49,944 nucleotides of DNA from Alphaproteobacteria bacterium. GTDB taxonomy: Bacteria; Pseudomonadota; Alphaproteobacteria; RF32; CAG-239. Of this stretch, positions 27,528 to 37,786 are shown piece by piece. The first letter of the stretch is position 1; each line of letters starts with the position of its first letter. The notes under the pieces were generated by a model. That model was given only the letters and a program-made list of their open reading frames with translations. It ran no database searches and was not told the DNA's origin. The DNA is taken from positions 1 through 49,944 of the forward strand of contig JAEEYV010000024.1 of assembly GCA_016288295.1 (NCBI GenBank), read 5' to 3'. Made by a program: the position numbers and the translations under genes.

Positions 27528-28742
27528 ATGAAAAAACTGATCTTAACATATTGTAAAATGGCTTTTTTTGCCATATTTAGTTGTGTTTGGGCCTTGCCGG
27601 CTTTTGCCGGCGAGATTGCCAACCTACGTATTGGGCAAGGGGTTGGTAGTGTCCGTGTAGTTTTTGATGCAACATCAGATTTTCATTATAATGTTTTTTT
27701 GCTGGACAATCCGAAAAGGCTTGTTGTTGATGTTGAAGGCATGAACGTTGCCCGTTCAATAGAAAAGGTCAAAGACAAGAGTAATTTAGTCGGAGGTGTT
27801 CGAGTCGGTTCAGTAGATAGCTCTAAAAAACGCATAGTTTTTGACCTCCAAAAGCCGGTTGTAATTAAAAAAGTTTTTATGCTCTCACCGCAGTCAAATT
27901 TTAATTGGCGTTTGGCAATAGACGTCAATGTTGCATCTGAACGTGACTTTGCCTCAAAAGTTGGTTTAAATCACGCTGTCAGCAATGGAGCAAAAACAAA
28001 AGCTTCTCAGGATAATACACCGATAAGAGCTAATAATAATTCCAGAGAGAGGAAAGTCATTGTTATTGATGCCGGTCATGGTGGACATGACCCCGGAGCA
28101 ATAGGATATTCCGGCGTTTACGAAAAAACAATCACTTTAGCGGCTGCCAAAGAGTTTAAGCGCCTTTTAGATAAAGAAAATAAATATGATGTATATTTGA
28201 CACGCAGTACTGATATTTTCATTCCTCTGCGTGATCGCTTCAAAATTGCTCGCAAACACAATGCAGATTTATTTATTTCATTGCATGCAGATAGCGCCCA
28301 AAACCGCAATGCCAAGGGACTATCGGTTTATACTCTTTCGGAAACAGCATCGGATAAAGAGGCCGAAGCCCTGGCCGAACGTGAAAACAAGGTCGATATA
28401 ATTGCCGGTGTCAATATGTTTGAACAGTCAAAAGAGGTTAATGATGTGCTGATTAGTCTTGCTCAACGTGAAACTCGCAATCGTTCGTCAGAATTTGCTC
28501 GTTGTATTGAGCTTGAAATGCGCAAATCTGTCCAGTTAATTAGTAATACACACAGATTCGCCGGCTTTGCCGTTCTCAAAGCTCCTGATGTGCCATCAGT
28601 CCTCTTAGAAATGGGATATCTATCAAATAAAAACGAAGAAAGATTGTTGCGCCAAGAAAATTATCGTCGCAAGCTTGCAACATCAGCAGTAAAAGCGGTT
28701 AATCGCTATTTTGAAGATATGAAACACAAGTCTTTGTTTTAA
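27528..28742 (+). CDS. amiC: N-acetylmuramoyl-L-alanine amidase with AMIN domain
   Basis: VIDAGHGGHDPGAIGYSGVYEKTITL, DLFISLHAD, PSVLLEMGYLSN. Confidence 0.94.
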   Translation: MKKLILTYCKMAFFAIFSCVWALPAFAGEIANLRIGQGVGSVRVVFDATSDFHYNVFLLDNPKRLVVDVEGMNVARSIEKVKDKSNLVGGVRVGSVDSSKKRIVFDLQKPVVIKKVFMLSPQSNFNWRLAIDVNVASERDFASKVGLNHAVSNGAKTKASQDNTPIRANNNSRERKVIVIDAGHGGHDPGAIGYSGVYEKTITLAAAKEFKRLLDKENKYDVYLTRSTDIFIPLRDRFKIARKHNADLFISLHADSAQNRNAKGLSVYTLSETASDKEAEALAERENKVDIIAGVNMFEQSKEVNDVLISLAQRETRNRSSEFARCIELEMRKSVQLISNTHRFAGFAVLKAPDVPSVLLEMGYLSNKNEERLLRQENYRRKLATSAVKAVNRYFEDMKHKSLF

Positions 28743-28817
28743 ACTTAAAAAAAATAGTTGTATGCAAAGTGAAAAACTGCTAATTTAATCAAGAATTTGT
28801 AATTAACGGACGAAAAA

Positions 28818-31256
28818 ATGCTTAGAACTTTATCATCATTGCTCAGTGCCTGCTTTTTCTTTGCGGTTGTTGGGCTGATTCTGCTTATGGTTGTGTTGTT
28901 GCGCATTAACCACAATTTACCTGATTATCACCAACTTGAGAAATATGAACCACCTGTAACTACCCGCCTTTTTGCCGGAGATGGTCAGTTAATGATGGAA
29001 TATGCAACAGAACAAAGGTTGTTTATGCCAATCGAAAAGATTCCCGACATGGTAAAAAACGCTTTTATTGCAGCTGAAGACAAAAACTTTTATAGCCACT
29101 CCGGCATTGACTATTTTGGTATTGTTCGTGCAGTTTTGGGCAATTTGAAAAACCTTGGTAGCGGTCGTCGTCCGGCCGGAGCATCTACCATTACTCAACA
29201 GGTTGCTAAAAACTTTCTGCTGAATTCGGAAGTATCATATGTTCGCAAACTTAAAGAAGCAATTATTTCTCGTCGCATTGAAAAGGCCTTTACCAAAGAT
29301 CATATTCTCGAACTTTATTTGAACGAAATTTATCTTGGTAATCGTTCTTATGGCGTTGCTGCCGCAGCCCTCAATTACTTTGGTAAACCACTTGATAAAC
29401 TTTCAATTGAAGAAATTGCTTATCTTGCAGCTCTTCCTAAAGGCCCGAATAATTACAATCCTCACCGTCATTATGACGCTGCTGTTGCCAGACGTAACTG
29501 GGTTCTTACTCGTATGAATGAAGAAAAATACATTGATGATATTACTTTGGCTGAAGCCCAGAGCCGTCCTTTGAAAGTTATTGAACGTTCGGACAATTAT
29601 GTAAGCAATGCAGAATATTTCAGTGAAGAAGTTCGCCGTGAAATTCAAAGCCGTTTTGGAGCTGAAGACTTAAACGAGGGAGGACTTATTGTTCGTACAA
29701 CTCTTGATCCTCGTTTGCAAAATATAGCAACCAAAGTATTTCGTGCTGAAATCGAAAATTATGATATTCGTCACGGATGGAGAGGTCCGATCAGCAATAT
29801 TAATCCTGACGATGCCAAAGCATTTGAAGAGATACAGCTTCCTACATATTTGAATAAAGGATGGCAAAAAGCCTTGGTGCTTGATGTTACCGACCAGGAA
29901 GCCACAATCAAAACATCAGATGGAACCAAAGGTGTTATTCCGATGGCATTGTTAAAATGGGCTCATAAGACTTTGCCAGATCAACGTATCGGAGATACTC
30001 CTACCAAAGCCGGTGAAGTTTTAAAAGTCGGCGATGTTATTATTGTCGAAGCTGTAAATGATGAAAAGATTACCAAACAAAAATTGCCGGAACATTCATA
30101 TTATTTGCGACAAGAACCTAATGTCGATGGTGGTCTTATAGCTATTGATCCGCATACAGGCAAGGTATTGGCCGTAGTTGGAGGTTATGCTTTTGGTCGC
30201 TCGCAGTTCAATCGTGCAACTCAAGCCAAGCGTCAAACCGGCTCTGCATTTAAGCCGTTTGTTTATTTAACTGCTTTAGAAAACGGCTATTCTCCGACAG
30301 ACTTAATTTTAGATGCTCCTTTTGTGCTTGACCAAGGTCCGGGACTTCCAAAATGGAAACCTGAAAACTATTCTAAAAAGTTTTATGGTTTAATGACATT
30401 GCGTGCAGGTATCGAAAAATCAAGAAACCTGATGACGGTTCGTCTTGCCCAGGATGTCGGTATGGATAAAGTCGCAGCTTTTGCTGCCAAAGTCGGCATC
30501 AATAAAAATTTACCAAAACTATTGTCAATGTCTTTAGGTGCAGGAGAAACTCAACTTGTTGATTTAGCCTCAGCATATGCAATCATTGTCAATGGTGGCA
30601 AAAAGGTCAGACCTTATTTTATCGAGCAAGTACAAGATAGGTACGGAAATACTATTCTGAAACACGATACTCGTAAGTGTGATGATTGTAACTATGATAA
30701 ATGGACATCACCTGATGTACCTCAACTTTCTGATCCGCGAGAACAAGTTATTGATAGCCTCTCGGCCTACCAAATGACATCAATTCTTGAAGGTGTAGCT
30801 ATTCGTGGAACAGGTGCCCGTTTACGAGGTTTAGGACGTCATCTTGCAGGTAAGACCGGTACTACTAATGATAACAAAGAAGGTTGGTTTGTAGGCTTTT
30901 CACCTGATTTGGTGGTCGGAACTTATGTCGGATTTGATGAGCCTCGCTCGCTTGGACGAGTTGAAACGGGAGCTAGCGTAGCACTTCCTATTTTCTACAA
31001 TTTTATGGAAGAAGCACTCAAAGGTCAACCGGACACAGCCTTTCGCATCCCTGCAGGTATAAAACTAGTCAGAGTTAATTATGAAACCGGTAATCCGGCA
31101 CAACCGAGCGATAAAGTTGTTATTATGGAAGCATTAAAACCTGAATTCAATTTCTCAAACGCGGCTCAACGTGTAATTGGTGGCAATTCTGATGATTCCG
31201 GTGGCTACAAAAATGGCATTGAACAGGAAAATTTCCAACTCGGCAGTCAATATTAA
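28818..31256 (+). CDS. mrcA: penicillin-binding protein 1A
   Basis: Glycosyltransferase motifs (AAEDKNFYSHSGID, GASTITQQVAKNFLL), transpeptidase motifs (KRQTGSAFKPF, GKTGTTND). Confidence 0.96.
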   Translation: MLRTLSSLLSACFFFAVVGLILLMVVLLRINHNLPDYHQLEKYEPPVTTRLFAGDGQLMMEYATEQRLFMPIEKIPDMVKNAFIAAEDKNFYSHSGIDYFGIVRAVLGNLKNLGSGRRPAGASTITQQVAKNFLLNSEVSYVRKLKEAIISRRIEKAFTKDHILELYLNEIYLGNRSYGVAAAALNYFGKPLDKLSIEEIAYLAALPKGPNNYNPHRHYDAAVARRNWVLTRMNEEKYIDDITLAEAQSRPLKVIERSDNYVSNAEYFSEEVRREIQSRFGAEDLNEGGLIVRTTLDPRLQNIATKVFRAEIENYDIRHGWRGPISNINPDDAKAFEEIQLPTYLNKGWQKALVLDVTDQEATIKTSDGTKGVIPMALLKWAHKTLPDQRIGDTPTKAGEVLKVGDVIIVEAVNDEKITKQKLPEHSYYLRQEPNVDGGLIAIDPHTGKVLAVVGGYAFGRSQFNRATQAKRQTGSAFKPFVYLTALENGYSPTDLILDAPFVLDQGPGLPKWKPENYSKKFYGLMTLRAGIEKSRNLMTVRLAQDVGMDKVAAFAAKVGINKNLPKLLSMSLGAGETQLVDLASAYAIIVNGGKKVRPYFIEQVQDRYGNTILKHDTRKCDDCNYDKWTSPDVPQLSDPREQVIDSLSAYQMTSILEGVAIRGTGARLRGLGRHLAGKTGTTNDNKEGWFVGFSPDLVVGTYVGFDEPRSLGRVETGASVALPIFYNFMEEALKGQPDTAFRIPAGIKLVRVNYETGNPAQPSDKVVIMEALKPEFNFSNAAQRVIGGNSDDSGGYKNGIEQENFQLGSQY

Positions 31257-31267
31257 GGGCAAATATA

Positions 31268-32369
31268 ATGCAAGCAGAAGTTTTCAATTTAAATGAACAA
31301 ATCAAGCAGTCTATCAGTCTGCTGAGGAGGTCTCTTTGACTATGATAACGCTGTTATACGACTTGATGAATTAAACGATCTGACTTCAGATTCCTCTCTT
31401 TGGAACGATGCAACTAAAGCGCAGAGTTTGCTTAGTGAAAAAAACAAACTTGAGGCGGATATCAACATTATCAATGATTTGGATAAATCGCGTTCAGATT
31501 TGGTTGAACTTTGCAAGCTTGCAGAGGCAGAAAATAATCAAGAACTTATTGCTGAAATAATTTCGCAAATGGAAACATTAAAAGCCAAAAGTCGTCGAGG
31601 AGAACTTGAGGCCTTGTTATGTGGTGAAGCCGATAGTAATAATGCTTTTTTAGAAGTTCATTCCGGAAGCGGAGGAACTGAAGCTCAAGATTGGGCTGAA
31701 ATGTTACTGCGTATGTACACTCGTTGGGCAGATGCACATCAATACAAAGTTGAATATATTGAAGAATCTGAAGGTGATGTTGCCGGTCTGAAATCGGCGA
31801 CAATTAAAATTATCGGTCACAATGCTTATGGTTGGCTCAAATCTGAGAGCGGGGTTCATCGTCTGGTTAGAATTTCTCCGTTTGATAGTAATGCTCGCCG
31901 TCATACAAGTTTTGCTTCTGTCGGAGTATACCCAGATATTGATGATAAAATTAATATTGAAATAAATGAATCTGATTGTCGTATAGATACCTACCGTTCT
32001 TCCGGTGCCGGTGGTCAACACATAAACAAAACAGATTCCGCTGTACGTATAACCCACTTACCAACAGGCATAGTTGTTCAATGTCAAAATCAGCGTTCAC
32101 AATTTCAAAATCGGGAAGCAGCATGGAATATGTTACGAGCACGTTTATATGAAATCGAAGTCAAAAAACGTGAAGATGCAGAAAAAGGCCAATGGGATGC
32201 TCAAGGTGATAATGGTTGGGGGTATCAAATCCGCTCCTATGTATTGCAACCATATAAAATGGTCAAAGATCTTCGTACAGAAGTTGAAACCTCTGATGTT
32301 AAATCGGTACTTGACGGTGATATAGATTTATTTTTGGAAGCAGCTTTGGCAGATAAGGTGGCAAAATAA
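31268..32369 (+). CDS. prfB: peptide chain release factor 2, programmed +1 frameshift at the in-frame TGA (31337-31339)
   Basis: Zero-frame MQAEVFNLNEQIKQSISLLRRSL-TGA, with AGGAGG-tct-CTTTGAC slippery site; +1 frame continues DYDNAVIRLDELNDL... into the 31428-32369 ORF (GSGGTEAQDWAEML, GAGGQHINKTDSAVRITH). Confidence 0.96.
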
Positions 32370-35300
32370 ATGAAAAAAGTTTCAAACAGGCTCTACCTTG
32401 CCCATAAGATTTTTAATTATACGATGCTGGCGTTGCTGGTTGTTTTCTTGCTGTTTTTATGGCAATTATACCGTGGTCCTATCTCAGCACCATTTTTAAA
32501 ACCATATATAATAGCAGCTCTCAGTCATAATTCTGAAACTACCGAAGTTTCACTTGAAGGGGTTAATATAGAACTTGTTCGTTCCGTCAAACCTATAAAA
32601 ATTATTGCTAACAAAGTTATTTACAAAAGCAAAGATGACTCAGTTAAATTTTCTGCTCCGCGAGTTGCGGTATCATTTAGCATCAAAGCTTTGTTGCAAG
32701 GTATTGTTGCTCCATCTTCAATTGAGCTTGAAAATCCTTCGGTATACATATTTACAACTTATGGCCTCAAAAAACAAGATAAGGCTTCTGACGTTACCGA
32801 GAAAAAACTTGACTATTATGTTACACTATTTGAAGACTTTTTAGAAAAATTCAACTCTAATGATAACACTTACCCCGAAAGTTATATAAACAATATTACG
32901 ATTTCTGGAGGAGAAGTCGAATTTCATGAGGTTGATCTTGGTCGCAAATGGGTGTTATCGGATTTGAATTACCGCCTAAATCGAGGTTTGAGTGATATAT
33001 CTACGGATGTCAGCGCATTGATTAATATAAATGATACTCCTATTTCGGCCGGGGTTGATGCCGGCTATCGTGCTACAGACAACAAACTTGCGGTTCAAGC
33101 TTACTTTAGTGATCTCGTCCCTTCTACTGTTATTGATAATTATGTTGATGAAGAAACCCGTGCAAAATTATATCAAATCAATGTTCCGGTCAGTGGTAAA
33201 ATTTCTACCGTCGTTGACTTTAACGAGTTTAAATCAGGTCGTGAGGACTTGATTCATGCCGTTGAGAAGGCTATTAAAGAGATTAACTTCCAATTTGAAG
33301 GAGGTCAGGGCAATATTATCTTTTCAGCCGAAGATAACCAGTCAAAATACAACATTTCATCTTTTATTTTAGATGGCAAAATTAATGGCGGACTTGATAA
33401 TATTGAAATTAAAGATGCAGACTTTAATCTCGGTGAACAAAAGGTCAAAATTGGTTTTACGGCAACAGGTTTAGGAAAAATGTTGCTCAAATCATCACTA
33501 AAAGCACTAAAGATGAAATTTACGGCAGATATCAAGGCCTTGAAATTAAACGACTTATATATATACTGGCCCCGTTATATTGCACCTGAAGCATGGGAGT
33601 GGTGCAAAGACAGCCTCTTTGGCGGAGATGCTAAGAATGCTCATTTTGAATTTGATTTCGGTTATAATTCTAAGAGTAAAAAAATTGATCTTACCAAATT
33701 AAGCGGTGGAGCATATATTGAAGATTCTAACGTCCGTTACATCAATACAATGCCTATGGTTACAAACGTATATGGTGATTTTAAGGTCGATTCCAATAGC
33801 ATTACAATAACTCTTGATAAAGCAAAGTCAGACGGTATATTACTTGATTCCGGTATGGTTAGAATTTATGATTTAGATAAATATAACAATTATATTACAA
33901 TAAAGTTACTGTCAAACTCCTCTATTGTTGATGCCTTGAAACTTATTGATCACCCCCCGCTTAATTTTACATCACAGCTTGGGCTCAAACCTGATACCAT
34001 GAAAGGTACTGCAGATACAGAGCTTTCACTTGATTTTGAACTCAAAAAAGACATTGGATATGACGATGTAAAGGTTACAGTTAACTCAACCCTCCATGAT
34101 GTTGAGATGTCTGGAATTGCGGACGATAAAATTGTTAAAGCTGACGAATTAAAGCTTTTTGTTAACAATAAAGAGCTAAAAGTTGATGGTGATGCGAATT
34201 TTGATAACATCCCAATCAACATATCGTGGAATGAAAAGTTTAATCCTGATAAAGAAAATACCAGCCGGTATCGTGCCAAATTTAGGGGAGATGAAGTCCT
34301 TCTTAAAAAGCTCGGTGTTGATGTAAGTATTTTAAGCAAACCTTATATAGACGGATATATAGATATAGAAGCAATAGCTCAACCTGTACAGAACGGATAT
34401 AATATTGATGTATCTGCAAACCTGCAACACGCGGCTTTGGACTACAGCTTTCTGGGTTTTGTAAAACCACAAGACCAGAAAGGAGAATTAAAAGCCAATT
34501 TGGCGGTCAGAAACAAAAAAGTATCATCCATAACATCATTTACCTTGAATAAACCTGATTTTGAGATTATCGGTCGTGCTGATTTTGATGGGCAAAATCG
34601 TCCTGTATTAATCAACATCAGCAAAATTCATGGTCCCAAAACCATGGCTCAGGCCAAAATAGACTTGTCCTATGGCAAAACTCCTAAATACATAATCAAT
34701 ATTTCAGGAAATAGTTACGATTTATCAGAGTTTTTTGAACGTCGCTCATCATCAAATAGCAACAAAGAACAATCTTCTCAAAGTAATTGGGAGGAAACTC
34801 CTAACATAGAACTCAACATTGCAGTTAATAGCCTGTGGAGCAATCCTGATGTGGCAGTTACCAATTTTGCTGGAACAGCAAAACTCGTACACGGCGTAGG
34901 CATTCATGAAGTTCATTTGATTGGTAATTATGATTACAATAAAAATATGATGCTTAAGGTTGATTATGAACCAAAACCCAATAAAGAATACTACCTTAGT
35001 ATCAATAGTAATTCTGCCGGAAATACCCTACGCTTTTTACGTATATATAACGATATGCATGGCGGCAATCTTAAGATTGAGGCCAAACGTGGTGTTGATA
35101 AAATGTTGATAGGGCACGCCAAGATACGTGATTTTAGTCTTCATAATACCCCGGTTCTTGCTAAACTTTTAACCGTTGCATCATTTACTGGCATGGTTGA
35201 TTTATTGACCGGTGAAGGTATGACTTTTTCACATTTTGATGCTCCGTTTAAATACAAAAATGACATATTATATGTAAACAAAGGGCACACTTATGGTAAT

Positions 35301-35588
35301 GTTTTGGGAATATCTTTTAGCGGAGCCTATAATATGTCGAGTGATGTTATAGATATCGACGGAGTTGTTGCTCCTGCATACGGACTTAATACTATGATTG
35401 GTAAAATTCCGTTGGTCGGCAATTTACTGGTCGGTCGTGATGGTACGGTTTTTGCTGCCAATTATACGATTTCCGGCACATCGGAGGAGCCCATTGTAGA
35501 TATCAATCCTTTGACAGCTTTAAGCCCAAACTCGCTTAAGGAGGTTGTTGCTTCATTGTTTGGACAAGATGAAGATGAGGAGTTTTAA
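32370..35588 (+). CDS. AsmA-like / DUF3971 (YhdP-type) large periplasmic protein
   Basis: 1072 aa, N-terminal TM, AsmA-like C-terminal region (LAKLLTVASFTGMVDLLTGEGMTFSHFDAPF...IPLVGNLLVGRDGTVFAANYTISGTSEEPIVDINPLTALSP). Confidence 0.88.
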   Translation: MKKVSNRLYLAHKIFNYTMLALLVVFLLFLWQLYRGPISAPFLKPYIIAALSHNSETTEVSLEGVNIELVRSVKPIKIIANKVIYKSKDDSVKFSAPRVAVSFSIKALLQGIVAPSSIELENPSVYIFTTYGLKKQDKASDVTEKKLDYYVTLFEDFLEKFNSNDNTYPESYINNITISGGEVEFHEVDLGRKWVLSDLNYRLNRGLSDISTDVSALININDTPISAGVDAGYRATDNKLAVQAYFSDLVPSTVIDNYVDEETRAKLYQINVPVSGKISTVVDFNEFKSGREDLIHAVEKAIKEINFQFEGGQGNIIFSAEDNQSKYNISSFILDGKINGGLDNIEIKDADFNLGEQKVKIGFTATGLGKMLLKSSLKALKMKFTADIKALKLNDLYIYWPRYIAPEAWEWCKDSLFGGDAKNAHFEFDFGYNSKSKKIDLTKLSGGAYIEDSNVRYINTMPMVTNVYGDFKVDSNSITITLDKAKSDGILLDSGMVRIYDLDKYNNYITIKLLSNSSIVDALKLIDHPPLNFTSQLGLKPDTMKGTADTELSLDFELKKDIGYDDVKVTVNSTLHDVEMSGIADDKIVKADELKLFVNNKELKVDGDANFDNIPINISWNEKFNPDKENTSRYRAKFRGDEVLLKKLGVDVSILSKPYIDGYIDIEAIAQPVQNGYNIDVSANLQHAALDYSFLGFVKPQDQKGELKANLAVRNKKVSSITSFTLNKPDFEIIGRADFDGQNRPVLINISKIHGPKTMAQAKIDLSYGKTPKYIINISGNSYDLSEFFERRSSSNSNKEQSSQSNWEETPNIELNIAVNSLWSNPDVAVTNFAGTAKLVHGVGIHEVHLIGNYDYNKNMMLKVDYEPKPNKEYYLSINSNSAGNTLRFLRIYNDMHGGNLKIEAKRGVDKMLIGHAKIRDFSLHNTPVLAKLLTVASFTGMVDLLTGEGMTFSHFDAPFKYKNDILYVNKGHTYGNVLGISFSGAYNMSSDVIDIDGVVAPAYGLNTMIGKIPLVGNLLVGRDGTVFAANYTISGTSEEPIVDINPLTALSPNSLKEVVASLFGQDEDEEF

Positions 35589-36060
35589 TTTGCGTATCGG
35601 TATAGATTTTCACGGTGTTATCACTTCAAATCCGACATTTTTCCGTAATTTTACGGCTCTTGCCATCAGTAAAGGACACGAGATTTTTATTGTTTCCGGC
35701 GGTCCATTCTTGGTTGAAAAAAAGTTTTTAGATGCGTGGCATATTCAATATACTCAAATTTTTTCCCTGTTGGATCATTTTGCCAGCTGCGGACAGGTAG
35801 AATACTTTGACAATGGTAATTTTAAGGTTCCGGATGAATTATGGAACAAAGCCAAAGCCCAATATTGTCAGGATAATAACATAGATATTCAGATTGATGA
35901 TACGGCTCACTATGGAACTGAATTTTCTACACCATTTTGCCTTTATAATCCTGAAACAGCATCTTGTACAATGCCTGACAGCACAAGTGTAAGCTTCAAC
36001 AAATCTCCTGCAACGACACTGTCAGAGATTGAAAAAATAGTTTTATCTGCTAAAAAGTAA
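35575..36060 (+). CDS. HAD-like phosphatase-family protein (start likely 35575)
   Basis: RIGIDFHGVITSNPTF (DxHG), FIVSGGP, QIDDTAHYG motifs. Confidence 0.65.
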   Translation: MRSFNLRIGIDFHGVITSNPTFFRNFTALAISKGHEIFIVSGGPFLVEKKFLDAWHIQYTQIFSLLDHFASCGQVEYFDNGNFKVPDELWNKAKAQYCQDNNIDIQIDDTAHYGTEFSTPFCLYNPETASCTMPDSTSVSFNKSPATTLSEIEKIVLSAKK

Positions 36061-37080
36061 TTATAAGAACGGTTCAGAAGTAATAAGTCCGCCGTTTTTG
36101 AGCAGATTATTTTTTCCGCGTTTAATTTTGAAACGAGATTTTTCTCCCAATACTTTTTCAAAAACCTCGCCATAATTTCCGCGTTCTTTCAGCATAATCT
36201 GGACCCAATTAGGCTCTAGCCTGAAACGATTCCATAACTTGTCATCAATACCAAGCAAGTTTCGTATTTCGGGATTATTTGAACTCAAGTTCATACTGTA
36301 ATTTTCTTGTGTTAATCCGACATCTTCGGCAAATTTCATAGCATTCATAATCCATTTAAGTACGATTCGTAAAGTTGTATTGCTTTTTAATGTAAACAAA
36401 TAAACTGGTCTTTCATCAATTGTTTCCGGCAACATCTCAACATTATCAAGACCACCTGGAGTATTAAGCAAAATATCTTGTAACAACATATAATTTCCGG
36501 TCAACAAACGACATCTTTTCAACAGAAAATTAGCCTTTGCGCTACTGGCAGTTTGAAACGGAGCTGGAACTAAATCCAATTTGTAGTGGTCGCTGTAAGC
36601 CATAAGTCTTTTCAAATCATCAGGATCTTTGACAATGCATACTTTTTCACCTTTGAAATCTTCCATGGACTTGGCTTTTCCGGTATCACGAGATAAGAAC
36701 ACCATTCTGTCATAATATATTATGTCAACCGGAGCCGCTTTGCTTGAAATTTCATGAGTTGCCGAATATGACATTCCGCCAATCATTACATCTATTTTAT
36801 TGGTTGCCAAAGCTTTTGAAACCAAAACTTCTGGAACCTGCACCATTTTTATACGGTCACTACGACCAAAAATTGCGGTTGAAATAATGCGGCACATTTC
36901 AACGCTAATACCTTGCCAAACTCCGTCATCATCTTTATAAGCAAAAATTTTGTTATCGTTGGGTGTACCGCAACGTACCATGCCTCTTGTATTAATATAA
37001 CGCAGTCCTGGATCTGCAGCCTCAACAATACCGGTCGTTAAAATCAATAAAAAGCTTAACAAACACAATTTTAGTTTCAT
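36061..37080 (-). CDS. amino-acid ABC transporter substrate-binding protein (AapJ-like)
   Basis: RGMVRCGTPNDNKIFAYKDDDGVWQGISVEMCRIISTAIFG...IDVMIGGMSYSATHE; signal peptide. Confidence 0.85.
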   Translation of the reverse strand: MKLKLCLLSFLLILTTGIVEAADPGLRYINTRGMVRCGTPNDNKIFAYKDDDGVWQGISVEMCRIISTAIFGRSDRIKMVQVPEVLVSKALATNKIDVMIGGMSYSATHEISSKAAPVDIIYYDRMVFLSRDTGKAKSMEDFKGEKVCIVKDPDDLKRLMAYSDHYKLDLVPAPFQTASSAKANFLLKRCRLLTGNYMLLQDILLNTPGGLDNVEMLPETIDERPVYLFTLKSNTTLRIVLKWIMNAMKFAEDVGLTQENYSMNLSSNNPEIRNLLGIDDKLWNRFRLEPNWVQIMLKERGNYGEVFEKVLGEKSRFKIKRGKNNLLKNGGLITSEPFL

Positions 37081-37137
37081 TTTTTATATTCTCTGCTATA
37101 ATGACAACATCATATTCAATATATAAGGTATTTTTTT

Positions 37138-37785
37138 ATGAAAAGTAACTGTTTTTTATATTTTATTCTATTTTGTGGACTATTACTGTTTTCTCCCCAA
37201 GTTCAAGCACAGAAACTCACAACTACGGAGGCCGAAGCTTTTGCCTTAGAGCAGGGTAATAATCTGTTATCTGCTTTTTCAGAAAAAGACTTAGCCACCA
37301 AATATCAAAAACTTGATAATCTTTTCATCAATTATATTGATTTAAACTACATTTCCAAATTTGTTGTCGGCAAATATTGGCGTGAGATGACTATGGAGCA
37401 GCAAAAAGAATATCAATCTCTTTTCAAACGCTATGCCATGAGTCTTTACAAAGGTTTTCCATTGCAATTTGATAATCGGATTTCTTTTACCATTACTGGC
37501 AGCCAGATTGATGGCAATGCGGTAGTTGTCAGTGCCAATATTAATTATAAAAAACCAGAAGGACAGACGGACAGCTATCTTGTAGAATTTAGAATGCATA
37601 AGACCGATGGGCATATTATGCTGACCGATATTAAAGTTGCCGAGAGCTCACTAATACTATCTTATCGCACTCGTTTTTACCAAATGATAAAAGAAAGCGA
37701 TGAAGATATGGGCTGGTTTTTGGAAGATTTTGAACTGATTACAAAATCTGCTGAAAAACATTATGCTTTACCGGAGAAAGAATAA
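37138..37785 (+). CDS. mlaC: MlaC/Ttg2D-family phospholipid-binding periplasmic protein
   Basis: FVVGKYWREMTMEQQKEYQSLFKRYAMSLYKG. Confidence 0.85.
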   Translation: MKSNCFLYFILFCGLLLFSPQVQAQKLTTTEAEAFALEQGNNLLSAFSEKDLATKYQKLDNLFINYIDLNYISKFVVGKYWREMTMEQQKEYQSLFKRYAMSLYKGFPLQFDNRISFTITGSQIDGNAVVVSANINYKKPEGQTDSYLVEFRMHKTDGHIMLTDIKVAESSLILSYRTRFYQMIKESDEDMGWFLEDFELITKSAEKHYALPEKE

Positions 37786-37786
37786 T

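Noticed and set aside
31428-32369. prfB starting at 31428 as an intact ORF
   Set aside because: The true N-terminus lies upstream and is joined through the programmed frameshift.
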